A stretch of 27,938 nucleotides of DNA, taken from contig MCFL01000306.1 in the NCBI GenBank assembly GCA_002102555.1, positions 1 through 27,938 on the forward strand. Direction: 5' to 3'. Shown one piece after another: positions 19,985 through 27,938 of this stretch (positions are counted from its first letter, which is position 1; each line of letters opens with the position of its first letter). This DNA is from Catenaria anguillulae PL171. Lineage: Eukaryota > Blastocladiomycota > Blastocladiomycetes > Blastocladiales > Catenariaceae. The translations under genes and the position numbers were made by a program. The notes below the pieces were generated by a model, which worked only from the letters and a program-made list of their open reading frames with translations, searched no databases and had not been told where the DNA came from.

Positions 19985-20324
19985 CCCGCCATGTTTCCCC
20001 GCCTGCATATGCAAATGCATTTGATTCCTCTTGTTCATACACACTTTTTCTCTGACGTCTTGGTCATCGCGATAAATCATCCGTCTCCTGCTTGTATACA
20101 CATTCCTTCTCTTTTCTGCATGCTTTCGCTGGCCGCTTTTGTTGTTTGCTTCCGACCAGGACTTTTGATCTTTGTTTTGTTCCATTCTTGTCGATTTCCT
20201 CACTTGTTTGACCGTGACGTCCATTTGTAATCCTATTTCGTTCTTCATGCCCACCCACACTACTGCTCTGAGAAGCAAAGAGAGAAGGATTGCATAGATG
20301 TTGTTGATTCAGAAAAAACGAAGG
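19985..20324. other. Convergent 3' spacer, ARL8 / DNAAF6
   Basis: 340 nt between two stop codons. It is T-rich on the plus strand, with many TTTT and CTTTTC runs, as expected for 3' UTRs. Open frames in it have no family signal, and no repeat or RNA gene was recognised. Confidence 0.5.
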
Positions 20325-21156
20325 TCAAAAGGGAAACATTTTCACCAAAGGCAACTTGAGTGTCAACCGGCGAACATCTGGATCCCACGTTGCAACACCC
20401 TTGGTTTCGTCGACTGGATTGGGCAATGGCAACGACAATCGGCTGTCGGGTACAAGAATGTATGACATGAGCTTGAGCGCATTGCAATCCATATTACAAA
20501 ATAAACGAAAAGAAAAACGCACTAATGCGGGCTGGCCAACTCGACAACGCCGTTGCTCGTGACATCGACTTGCACGTCATCCTTGACCTTGACGAGCGGC
20601 AGCTCAATTGCCACCTTGAGATGGTCTGCGTGCTGCATCGAGTTGCATTTGCCGCCCAGGCCCAGGTATACGTCCTCGGAGGTCACGTCAAATCCGTACT
20701 GGATCGTGTACTCTGGGCGGGCGCGCGAGTCGGATGGAGAATCGTCCATGAAGGTAGCATGTTCGGCAGCCTGTGCAGAAGAAGCACTAGCCAGCTCGTC
20801 TTTTGTCCAGATGGATTTGTCGGCATAGTTGTAGACGAGGCGTTTGGGTTTGCGTTTGCCAGTGGCGGCGTTTGTGGTGGATTGAACGCGGGTGCCAGCT
20901 GCTGCTTGAGAATGATGGGCTGGCGTGCCATCACGGCGAGAATTCAAGGTATCAGGCGCCTACCGCGATTGTCATGTTATGCGCTGGTGAATCTCGAGTC
21001 CACACGGCGGCGTGAAGCGAGACGAGCTCGAACCTCGCATTCAAGATTGGATTCAAAGAGGCGAGTGAGTGCCGATAAGGCCTCCGTGGTGCCATAGCTG
21101 GCTGATTGCATGTCTTCCATATTGCGTACTTCTAACGAGGTGAATAATGCATCCAT
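20325..21156 (-). CDS. DNAAF6: Dynein axonemal assembly factor 6 (PIH1D3-like), CS domain
   Basis: Cytoplasmic co-chaperone that helps preassemble axonemal dynein arms. Exons 21156-21034, 20959-20523 and 20442-20325 give 225 aa (human protein about 214). A short helical N-terminus (TTEALSALTRLFESN) and an Ala/Ser/Lys-rich linker precede the PIH1/CS-like domain: RPEYTIQYGFDVTSEDVYLG, HLKVAIELPLVKVKDDVQVD, VELASPH joined by splicing to YRLSLPLPNPVDETKG, and WDPDVRRLTLKLPLVK. The second intron begins inside an apparent CAT TAG, which makes the genomic frame look terminated at 20522. The spliced YRLxLxLPxPVD matches the family, so this is a splice site and not a stop. The start at 21156 was chosen as the first ATG; 21120 is an alternative. 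It is divergent from the HECT ligase gene. Confidence 0.83.
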
Positions 21157-21408
21157 GAGGATGCAGTCCCGCCGACACTGGTGGGAACGGGGCCAAGGTC
21201 GTGAAGGGCAGATCGTCACAGACACGTTTGTATGTATGATAGACGCAGACGCGTGAGGTCCGCCGATGCACGTTGATCCATGCAAAAACCGACATGCATA
21301 TATGACATGGCAAAAGGGCGCCGTGAGTCAGCAGCCCGATGAATGAATTGCTTATGTACACAAAAACTGTACATTCCACGAAGCAACACTTGACGCAACA
21401 CCACCACC
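21157..21408. promoter_or_regulatory. Short divergent promoter, DNAAF6 / HECT ligase
   Basis: 252 nt between divergent starts. AT-rich stretches such as TGTATGTATGATA (21229-21241) and ATGCATATATGACATG (21293-21308) could serve as TATA-like elements in either direction. No gene is seen. Confidence 0.4.
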
Positions 21409-24400
21409 ATGTTTGACGGCTCATTCAAGTCCAAGCGCGCCATCAACCTCGGCGGCCGATCCGTCACGTCCGCTAGCAAAACAGACCGCGCGGCGCTGCT
21501 CCGCCAGGCTCAGGACGAGCGCAACCGCCGCGAAGAGGAACGCAGGCGGGCAGAGGCCGCCTCACGTATTCAGCGGTTTGCGCGCTCCAGGCTCGCACTG
21601 CTCCGTTGGCGAGCAACCGCACGTGTGGACTGGGATCGCACCGTTGCATCGCTCATGGCAGGCGCCATCGAGTCGGCGACCTGGATGGACTTGTTACGGG
21701 CGCTCGTGCTCTTTTTTGATCCGACAAAGGGCGATGTGGTGCGATTGAAGGCGCTGGTGGCCGAGACACCTCAGGGGCAACCGGAAAGGTTGGCTCACAA
21801 CCATCAAGGCATTGTGTACCGTCTCGTGTTAGCGGCCATCCGGGGCTTGCCAAGCGCTTCGGATTCAAGTGACCTCGCATCTACATTTCAACTGATTGTG
21901 GCAATTGGAGAAGCTTCACCACCCTCGCTCTACCCCTTTCTCTTTCATCGCAACCACGTGCCGGCCCTCATGGCCATCTTTCAAGCGTCGTCATCACTCC
22001 CGTCATTACCGCCTGCTTCATTCACCGCGTATCTCTGCTTTGCGGCACAAGCGGATCTTCCGTTATGGCTCTCTTCTTTGCTCCATTTGCCTCACTTGCT
22101 CGCCCGCACCCAGCTTCTCGGGCATCCGAATCTAGCGCCGGTGCTCCCTGCCATGGCAATGGTTCTCAGCTCGTCCGATCCGTCCATTACTCTCACGTCC
22201 ACCTCATCGCGAGCTCCATCTTCTTCCATCGCTTTGCTGCACTTTGTGCAGCTGTCAACGCCAACGTTACTCGCTTCCGTGTCAAAAACCGTCATTGCAA
22301 GCAATGGATCTCCGACAGCCGCTGCCGTCACACCTTCCGAGTATGCGCGCACCTACTTGATTGCTCTTGGAACGATTGCGGCATCATCCACGTCTCCCGC
22401 CACGCCTTCGCCTTCGCCGACGCCAACGTCCGCAACATCGTTGTCGTTTGGCTCCGGATTTCAGTCGCCACAGCCGTCATTCGCCTCGGCGTCCACCTCG
22501 TTCTCATTTGGGGGCGGGTCGGGGGGAACACCAAGAACGACGAGTGGTTTCGGATTTGGCGCTGGAATGGGTGGCAGCAGCAGTTTCTCGACCTCATCCA
22601 GCTTTGCCACCGCATCGTCCACTGTCATTACCCCATCGTCATCCATGCCTGTCAATGTGCTCGCCTCAGACCCGGCTCTCCGGCACGCCATCCTCGACTC
22701 GAACCATGTCTTTGCCCTGTTTGCCATTGCAGACGCCTATACGGCCGATCCACCGCTTCTTTCTGCCTTTTGCACTCTGCTCTCCCCGCTACTCCCACAC
22801 CTGCCGCTGTCCCGCTCGCCGTTTCCCATCCTGACCCGTGGCCGGCTTCTTCGCGCACTCTTCCACTCGGTCATGTCCACTGCCGCACTGGACATGTCGG
22901 CCATGGCGGTTGAGGCTGCCTTGGCAAGTTCAGCGCACCGAAATGGACTCTACGTGCTCAGCGATGCGCTGCATAGGGTCTGTTCGGCCGCGGGCGACGC
23001 CGAATTTTATTCGTTTGGGTGGTTCGCCTTGGACGAGATGGTCAAGGTGGCAGAGTATCTCAAGGTTGTCACGTTTCATGCCATCAATTCCGGATGGGGC
23101 CAGTGGGTGGAACCGTGGGCGGTCAAGGGGTGGGTCAAGATTGTGAGGCACTTGCATGACCGAGAGTACGTTTCCATTATCGTTTCTGTCGATCCAAACT
23201 GACACACGCATGATTGCTGTCCTGCACACCAGCTCCCGCCGCCAATTCACGCCCTCGTCGTCCTTTTGGTACATGCACTCAATCAACACTTCCCTCTTTA
23301 TCCAACAAGCCACCTCCGAAATGCCACCCGCAGGCGACTACGCCCGTCTTCTTTCATCCGCCAACCAATCCGACTCGGACTTTGACGACGACTCGGACTC
23401 GGACACGGACGCCAATCTCGACCAAGCCGAACGCCAACGTCTACAGGCCTTGCGCGACGCTGCCATGTCCCCTCGGCACCGCATTCTGCGTGACATCCCG
23501 TTTGTGCTCCCGTTTCCCGACCGCGTCCACCTGTTCCGCACCTTTATCCAACTTGACAAGGACGCGCTCGGGTACGGTGCCGAGCGCGACATCATCCTGA
23601 CGGAACGCCAGCGGCTCACTGTGCGGCGCGACCACGTGTTTGAAGACGGGTTTAAGCAACTGTCGAAACTCGGCGGCACGTTGCTCCGGTCGCGGCTCGC
23701 CATTTCGTTCATTTCGGAACTCGGGCTCGACGAGGCCGGCGTAGATGGCGGCGGCGTGTGGAAAGAGTTTTTCAGTTTGCTGTCCAAGGAGGCGTTCCAT
23801 CCCGACTCGGGCTTGTTTTTGACGACCGACCATGACCATGCGCTGTATCCCAACCCGGCTGCAACGTCGCCCCTGGACTTGCGCAAGTTTGAGTTTGTGG
23901 GTCGCGTGGTGGGCAAGGCATTGTATGATGGACTGCTTGTGGGCGCTGCGTTTGCGCCGTTTTTCATCAACCATTGGTTGCAGCGCAGCAACTTGTTTGA
24001 TGATTTGCCGAGCTTGGACCCAGAGCTGTACAAGCATTTGGTGTATTTGAAAAATATGCCTGCCGGAGAGGTGGAAGAGCTGGGTGTCACGTTCACGGTT
24101 GATGTCAAGGGTACGCGCTCTCATCCTTGTCGGCTTTTGGTTTTCACTCCCATGACTGATGAGAGGTTTCTTGATAGACCGCGGGCAGACACGCACGCTC
24201 GAGCTCATGCGTGGCGGAGCGCACACGCCCGTGACAAGCGCAAATCGCATCAAGTACACGTACCTCGTGGCAAACTTCAAACTCAATCACTTGATCCAGC
24301 GGCAGTGTCGTGCGTTCCTGTCGGGCTTGTCTGACTTGATTCGCCCAGAATGGCTGCAGCTGTTCAACCAAACCGAATTGCGTACGTCCGCCCTACACTG

Positions 24401-24924
24401 CACACTTGGTCGGCCACAATTCATTTTCTCACCTACATTTCTTATTTGAATCATATCATTCACAGTGCACCTCGTCTCTGGCTCTGACGAACCCATTGAC
24501 ATTGCCGACATGCGCGCCCACACCATCTATGGCGGTGAATACTCTGCCGAGCACCGCGTCATTCGCAACTTTTGGCAAGTGGCCGAGGAACTCGGAACCG
24601 AGGACCGCAGGCTACTGCTGCGGTTTATTACGAGCAGTACGCGCGCGCCCTTGCTTGGATTCAAGGAACTGGTTCCGGCACTGTGCATTCGGCCTGGCGG
24701 CGACGATCAGGAGTGGTTGCCAACTGCAAGCACGTGTGTGAATTTGCTCAAGCTACCCGTGTATCGGGACCTGGGCACGTTGCGAGAGTATGTTTGACCA
24801 TTTTTTTTTCCTTGTGAGCTGGTGATGCGTTACGGGGGACAGTCGGCTGACGTTTTGGCTTTTTCTGTTGGACAGGAAATTGTTGTACTCGATCCGGTCG
24901 GGAGTCGGGTTCGAGTTGAGCTGA
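21409..24924 (+). CDS. HECT-type E3 ubiquitin ligase, Hul5/UBE3C family
   Basis: Ubiquitin ligase of the proteasome-associated Hul5/UBE3C type. Exons 21409-23165, 23233-24110, 24178-24381, 24466-24787 and 24876-24924 give 1069 aa (human UBE3C about 1083). The start MFDGSFKSKRAINLGG and the basic helix RRAEAASRIQRFARSR (IQ-like) are hallmarks of the family. A Ser/Thr/Phe/Gly-rich insert lies at about residues 330-410. Exon 2 opens with DSRRQFTP..SFWY and an acidic Ser/Asp run, then the HECT domain: ILRDIPFVLPFPDRVHLF, GLDEAGVDGGGVWKEFF, FEFVGRVVGKALYDGLLV, NRIKYTYLVANFKL. It ends with LPTASTCVNLLKLPVY, where Cys1037 (24735-24737) is the thioester cysteine, and with SIRSGVGFELS. All splice phases agree. 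Convergent with the ITFG1-like gene. Confidence 0.94.
22441..22620 (+). repeat. FG/Ser-rich low-complexity segment inside the HECT ligase
   Basis: In the ligase frame this stretch encodes a Ser/Thr/Gly/Phe-rich segment with repeated SFG, GFG and SFxxSSSF units (for example LSFGSGFQSPQPSFASAS and SGFGFGAGMGG). It resembles nucleoporin FG linkers in composition and is flanked by Ser/Pro/Thr-rich sequence. It could be a disordered spacer only. Confidence 0.75.
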
Positions 24925-25046
24925 CTTTATTTGTGGGTTGTCCATCATGCCCCGCATTGTACACCACCTTGAAATACATGACGAAATCTCTGCTTCAACT
25001 CAAGTGCTTCTATAAGTATTATATCGTTTGGCGTCATGGAAAAGCA
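24925..25046. other. Convergent 3' spacer, HECT ligase / ITFG1-like gene
   Basis: 122 nt between the stop codons of two convergent genes. AT-rich in the middle (TTCTATAAGTATTATATCG at 25008-25026), as expected for overlapping polyadenylation regions. No gene. Confidence 0.5.
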
Positions 25047-27216
25047 TCACAAGAAAATCTTTTCCCTCTCATCCTCCCTCCTTTCGACCCACTGCATCAC
25101 ACCGACCACAACGCCCAACACCACCAGGCTCACTACCAACACCACCAGTACATTGACGGCGTACTGGCTTGGGTTGATAAACAGCTCAAGCCGCCAGCTT
25201 GCCCCACCGGCACGCGGGTAAATGACCAGTTGGCTGTTTGGAATGACGCCCTGGAACGTGTTGGTGCTCGGATGCTGGTCGGCACGCGACACGCCCACGG
25301 CAAGCTCTTCAATGTAATTGTTTGTGCGTCCGAGGCCAGTGAGAGCGTAAGGGAGTTGCAAGGCTTGGTTGGATGTGGCGTAGGTTTGCGTGACTGCCAT
25401 GAATCCGAGTTGGGCAACAAGTTAGAAATACGAGCGAGTGTGTTAGGGTGGAGCAGGGGAGAAGCGTACATACGTTGAATGGCCTTCTTGACGCCTTTTG
25501 TGTCAATGACAGTCAACTTGAAACTGGATCCGAGTGAATTGACCGAATGCGCATGGCAATCGCGCGTGCACTCTGCGCCCGTCGTGAGTGTTTTCACAAA
25601 GAAGGCGTCCAGCGCCAGCGTGTTTTCGTACAGCAGGGTCGAGGGCACGTTGGATCTCGATATTTGGCGGACCACAATGTCGAGCGATCCCTGTCACGTA
25701 TGTGACACCACGCAGAGGTTATAGCTGCGCCTGGCTCTTGAACGGAAACGAACATGTCAACGTACATTCTCATCCAAATCAAACCACGCCGCATCCACGA
25801 TACCCCCACCGGTGGGAATCCCATGACTCCGTGCAACAAACGACCGCGGATCCACACTGGCCCAATGCGCACACTCGTGCACGTCCCTGACGGCCGAGCA
25901 CGGCCCATTTTGTAGCACCGTGACGCTGCCGCCCGACACAAAGAGGACATCTGGGTACCCATCCAAGTTGAAATCGCCCAAGTGCAAGCGAGACACGTCA
26001 CTCGACGCCCAAGCGCCGCCCGTGTCCTTGCGCAAGACGGGAATGATGGATGGTGAGGTAAAGTCGAGGCGAAACGATGGGTCGCGCGAGCACAGGTTCG
26101 ACAGATCGCGGCACCGTGCGCGCGATTGAGAATTTGGAGAGATGGAAGTGCAGAGCGGAATTTGTTGGTTGTAGACGACGTGCAGGGTGCATTCCGTTGT
26201 GCACACGGTATACATGGCGTCGAGTGTGCCATCGGCGTCAATGTCGGCGAATGAAATGGGGCCCGCACCGAGTGGAAGCGAGCCCGAGCGAATCAAGTCC
26301 CATTGCTGTTGGGGGGAAGCCTGGGATTCGGATGCAGAGGCAGCCGACCAGATTTGATACTCGACACCCTCGTGCCCGGTAGCGTGCCGCTCACACACAA
26401 CAAACATGTCGGGTTTACAGTCGCCATCCACATCGACAAATGCCACGTCCGTTGGCACACACATGGTCGCGTTCATTGGCACGCCCTCGAGCGCAAATTT
26501 GGGCGCTTGGCCAGGTTCCGATCGAGTATTGAGCCACACAAAGGCATGTGTGCCATTGTCCTTTGGGACGGCAATCAGATCCGGAAACATGTTGCCCGAG
26601 ACATCGGCCAGCATGGGCTGTGCGCCGACGGTGCCTGCAATGTACAATCCACCCGTGGGCACGTACGATCCATTGGTGTTGAGGTACAGTTCCGTGTGGT
26701 ACGTGCTGGCCTCGTGGACATGGGCCATTGTCAGCAGCAGGTCGAGCTGGCCGTCGGCATTGAAGTCGCCCGCAACGACATTGGCGATTTCATGGTCCTT
26801 GAGAGTGCTGGCGAGGGTGAGCGCGGGAGCATGGGGCGGCTGGAAAGACTTGAGTTTGGGATCCCAGGTGTGGACTGAGACGGAGCGTTTTGCCCTGTCA
26901 ATAACAAAGAGGTCGGCGAGCTTGTTGCCCGTGGAATCGCCAAACGCGACGAGATTTGCATTGTCGATGGATTGGCGCAGCCGAAAGATGGGTTTTGGCT
27001 GAGCAGTGCCCGTGGTTGGCGATGAGGATGCCTGGGCGGCCGCAGGACGGGCTGTGACAGGAGAGTCGCGAAGATGGCAATGGTAGCGACAGTAGCAGCA
27101 ACAGCTACTGTGAATCGAGATGATGAGGCTGCTGCTCGTGTTGCTCTTGGGCCACCAGGCAGGCACAAGCAGGCCCAGGCCCGGGCCCAGGACGGCGAGC
27201 CGGTGGGTGGCGTCAT
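25047..27216 (-). CDS. ITFG1/TIP-like FG-GAP beta-propeller membrane protein
   Basis: Type I membrane protein related to T-cell immunomodulatory protein (ITFG1/TIP, Linkin): an extracellular FG-GAP propeller and one membrane span. Exons proposed: 27216-27049, 26998-25766, 25690-25474 and 25393-25047, giving 654 aa (human about 612). FG-GAP/EF-like loops are seen as GDSTGNKLADL, GDFNADGQLDLLL, ADVSGNMFPDLI, VDVDGDCKPDMF, ADIDADGTLDAMY, GDFNLDGYPDVLF and FDLDENGSLDIVV. The C-terminal part, LQLPYALTGLGRTNNYIEEL and IPNSQLVIY, is diagnostic of ITFG1. TM: about VNVLVVLVVSLVVLGVVVGV, then a charged tail (WVERREDEREK). The first intron is uncertain: the ATG frame encodes a good signal/anchor (FTVAVAATVATIAIFATLL) but must shift frame into the propeller; a 50-nt intron (27048-26999) does this. 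Alternatives of 77 or 105 nt also fit but lose the hydrophobic segment. Confidence 0.88.
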
Positions 27217-27635
27217 GGGAAAGATGTGGATCGAAGCGAGCAGAAAATTGTTCTTGGATAGTAGAGGTCTTTGGGAGTCGATTGCATGGAGTCCAGTCAA
27301 ACCATGGATCAGAGCATGTGCATGACCTACGCTGTACCTGGATCGTATTAAAATATATGGGCGGATGCTTGCAATTGCAAATGGGTCGTCGATCCAATCA
27401 TGTCATTAAATATTTACCGTGTGTGGAAATGCGCGGGTCGTGGGGTCGTCGATCCAATCATGGCATTCAATGTTTTAACGTGTGTGAAATAAAAGATACG
27501 GAGGTAAATTAAAGACGGTAAATACATCCCCGGTAAACACACAATGGGCAGCTGTCGAAAATGGTTCTTGCATGATCAACAATAGTTCATAACCATCGGC
27601 AACCATGTTCCGTAATCTTCATGCAAAACTCGCCA
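27217..27635. promoter_or_regulatory. Divergent promoter with duplicated CCAAT element and TATA-like box
   Basis: About 420 nt between the ITFG1-like start and the plus-strand gene start at 27636. On the minus strand a TATA-like CATATATTTTAATAC lies at about 27345-27359, some 130 nt upstream of the ITFG1-like ATG. Two 49-nt near-repeats, each with a CCAAT box, lie between the genes and are listed separately. Further right is AT-rich sequence (27485-27525) that could serve the plus-strand gene. Confidence 0.5.
27382..27490. repeat. Imperfect direct repeat with 60-nt period, each copy with a CCAAT box
   Basis: Copies at 27382-27430 and 27442-27490 share GGTCGTCGATCCAATCATG, then similar (C/T)ATTxAATxTTT(T)AxCGTGTGTG(G)AAAT sequence, with a handful of differences. 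CCAAT is at 27394-27398 and 27454-27458. The position between divergent genes suggests a duplicated promoter segment; CCAAT is the binding site of the HAP/NF-Y complex in fungi. Confidence 0.85.
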
Positions 27636-27938
27636 ATGCTGTCGGCGCCTCTTCCGCCTCAGCGCGCGCGGCCGCTTGTCATCACAACGTCTCGCACCAA
27701 CAGCGTGATGCTTGGTCGCCGCTTCAGCTCGAAAAACGGCGCCAACACCGCCAACGCCAACGGGAACACGGCCGCAAGTGCCGACTCTGCCGTGATCGGT
27801 ACTACCAAGGCGACTCGCCCTCGCTCGAGCGATTCACCGCCACCGCCTTTGCCCTCAACGACAAGCTCAAAACTCGCTCTTCACCATGCTCGAGCAAGCA
27901 AACTTTTCCGGGCCTTGGGCGAGGCCCGCGTCCTGTAC
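27636..27938 (+). CDS. 5' part of an unidentified, probably mitochondrial protein; cut by the window edge
   Basis: From the ATG at 27636, 101 codons stay open to the window end. The start (MLSAPLPPQRARPLVITTSR) is rich in Arg/Ser/Thr/Leu without acidic residues, followed by MLGRRFSSKN. RRF-SS resembles a mitochondrial processing-peptidase site, so an imported protein is likely. A Ser/Pro/Ala-rich linker follows, then SKLALHHARASKLFRALGEA, which looks like the start of a folded domain that I cannot name. An upstream ATG at 27605 lies in another frame that is also open to the edge (MFRNLHAKLANAVGAS), and it too looks presequence-like. The frame from 27636 was preferred because its later composition is more protein-like; the other frame becomes rich in His, Arg and Cys. 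The start could change if an intron joins the two. Confidence 0.5.
   Translation, partial: MLSAPLPPQRARPLVITTSRTNSVMLGRRFSSKNGANTANANGNTAASADSAVIGTTKATRPRSSDSPPPPLPSTTSSKLALHHARASKLFRALGEARVLY

Noticed and set aside
20522-20524. Stop codon truncating DNAAF6
   Set aside because: TA|G sits on a GTGCGT donor; splicing to 20442 restores the family sequence YRLxLxLPxPVD, so the stop is not in the mRNA.
22065-22913. 282-codon open frame overlapping the HECT ligase on the same strand
   Set aside because: It lies wholly inside the ligase frame, shifted by one register. Its Cys/His/Arg-rich translation has no family signal, and the ligase frame carries the conserved sequence.
23338-24286. Long antisense open frames (256 and 281 codons) opposite the HECT domain
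   Set aside because: They are shadows of a GC-rich, strongly conserved coding exon; neither has a recognisable motif or splice structure.
1-27938. Gene cluster for a shared pathway (operon-like or secondary-metabolite cluster)
   Set aside because: The genes belong to unrelated housekeeping roles, alternate in strand and show no shared substrate; no core biosynthetic enzyme is present.
1-27938. Transposons, virus-like elements, tRNA, rRNA or CRISPR arrays
   Set aside because: No transposase, integrase, reverse transcriptase or capsid motif, no long terminal or inverted repeats, no tRNA cloverleaf pattern and no spaced repeat array were seen when reading both strands.

Overview
This is a eukaryotic, fungus-like window. 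The coding regions are dense, GC-rich, cut by many short introns (mostly 50-110 nt) and lie on both strands. Most genes are recognisable by motif: cytochrome b5, a GPI-anchored chitin deacetylase, a CHASE/PAS histidine-kinase-like protein, a CorA magnesium channel, DNA polymerase lambda, a GT1 glycosyltransferase, a histidine phosphatase, a PhnP-like metallo-beta-lactamase-fold protein, the small GTPase ARL8, the dynein-arm assembly factor DNAAF6 (PIH1D3), a Hul5/UBE3C-type HECT ligase and an ITFG1/TIP-like FG-GAP membrane protein. Chitin deacetylase points to a fungus and DNAAF6 to a species with motile flagella. A broken gene carries repeats of the form GHVxVLxWW, which I remember as typical of very large ankyrin-type families in Allomyces, Catenaria and relatives. 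Together these suggest a zoosporic fungus, most likely Blastocladiomycota. This is an inference from motifs, not a database result.

Layout. 1-68: first codons of a possible minus-strand gene. 605-1468 (+): cytochrome b5. 2036-3572 (+): chitin deacetylase. 7047-3761 (-): degenerate CHASE-PAS sensor kinase, divergent from the CorA gene at 7350-9891 (+), which has a 10-nt microexon. 11360-10404 (-): broken ankyrin-type gene. 14081-11538 (-): DNA polymerase lambda, 74 nt downstream of the glycosyltransferase at 15601-14156 (-). 16139-17432 (+): histidine phosphatase, convergent with the metallo-beta-lactamase-fold gene at 18740-17550 (-). 19130-19984 (+): ARL8, convergent with DNAAF6 at 21156-20325 (-). 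21409-24924 (+): HECT ligase, convergent with the ITFG1-like gene at 27216-25047 (-). 27636-27938 (+): start of a probable mitochondrial protein.

The genes do not form a pathway; they look like ordinary neighbouring housekeeping genes arranged as divergent and convergent pairs. The least ordinary items are the receptor-kinase-like protein that has lost its phospho-acceptor and ATP-binding motifs, the microexon in CorA, the strong C at donor position +4 across the introns, the FG-rich insert in the HECT ligase, and three stop-free introns whose lengths are multiples of three. I saw no transposon, virus-like element, tRNA, rRNA or CRISPR array. All intron positions were placed by eye, from splice signals plus protein-family continuity.
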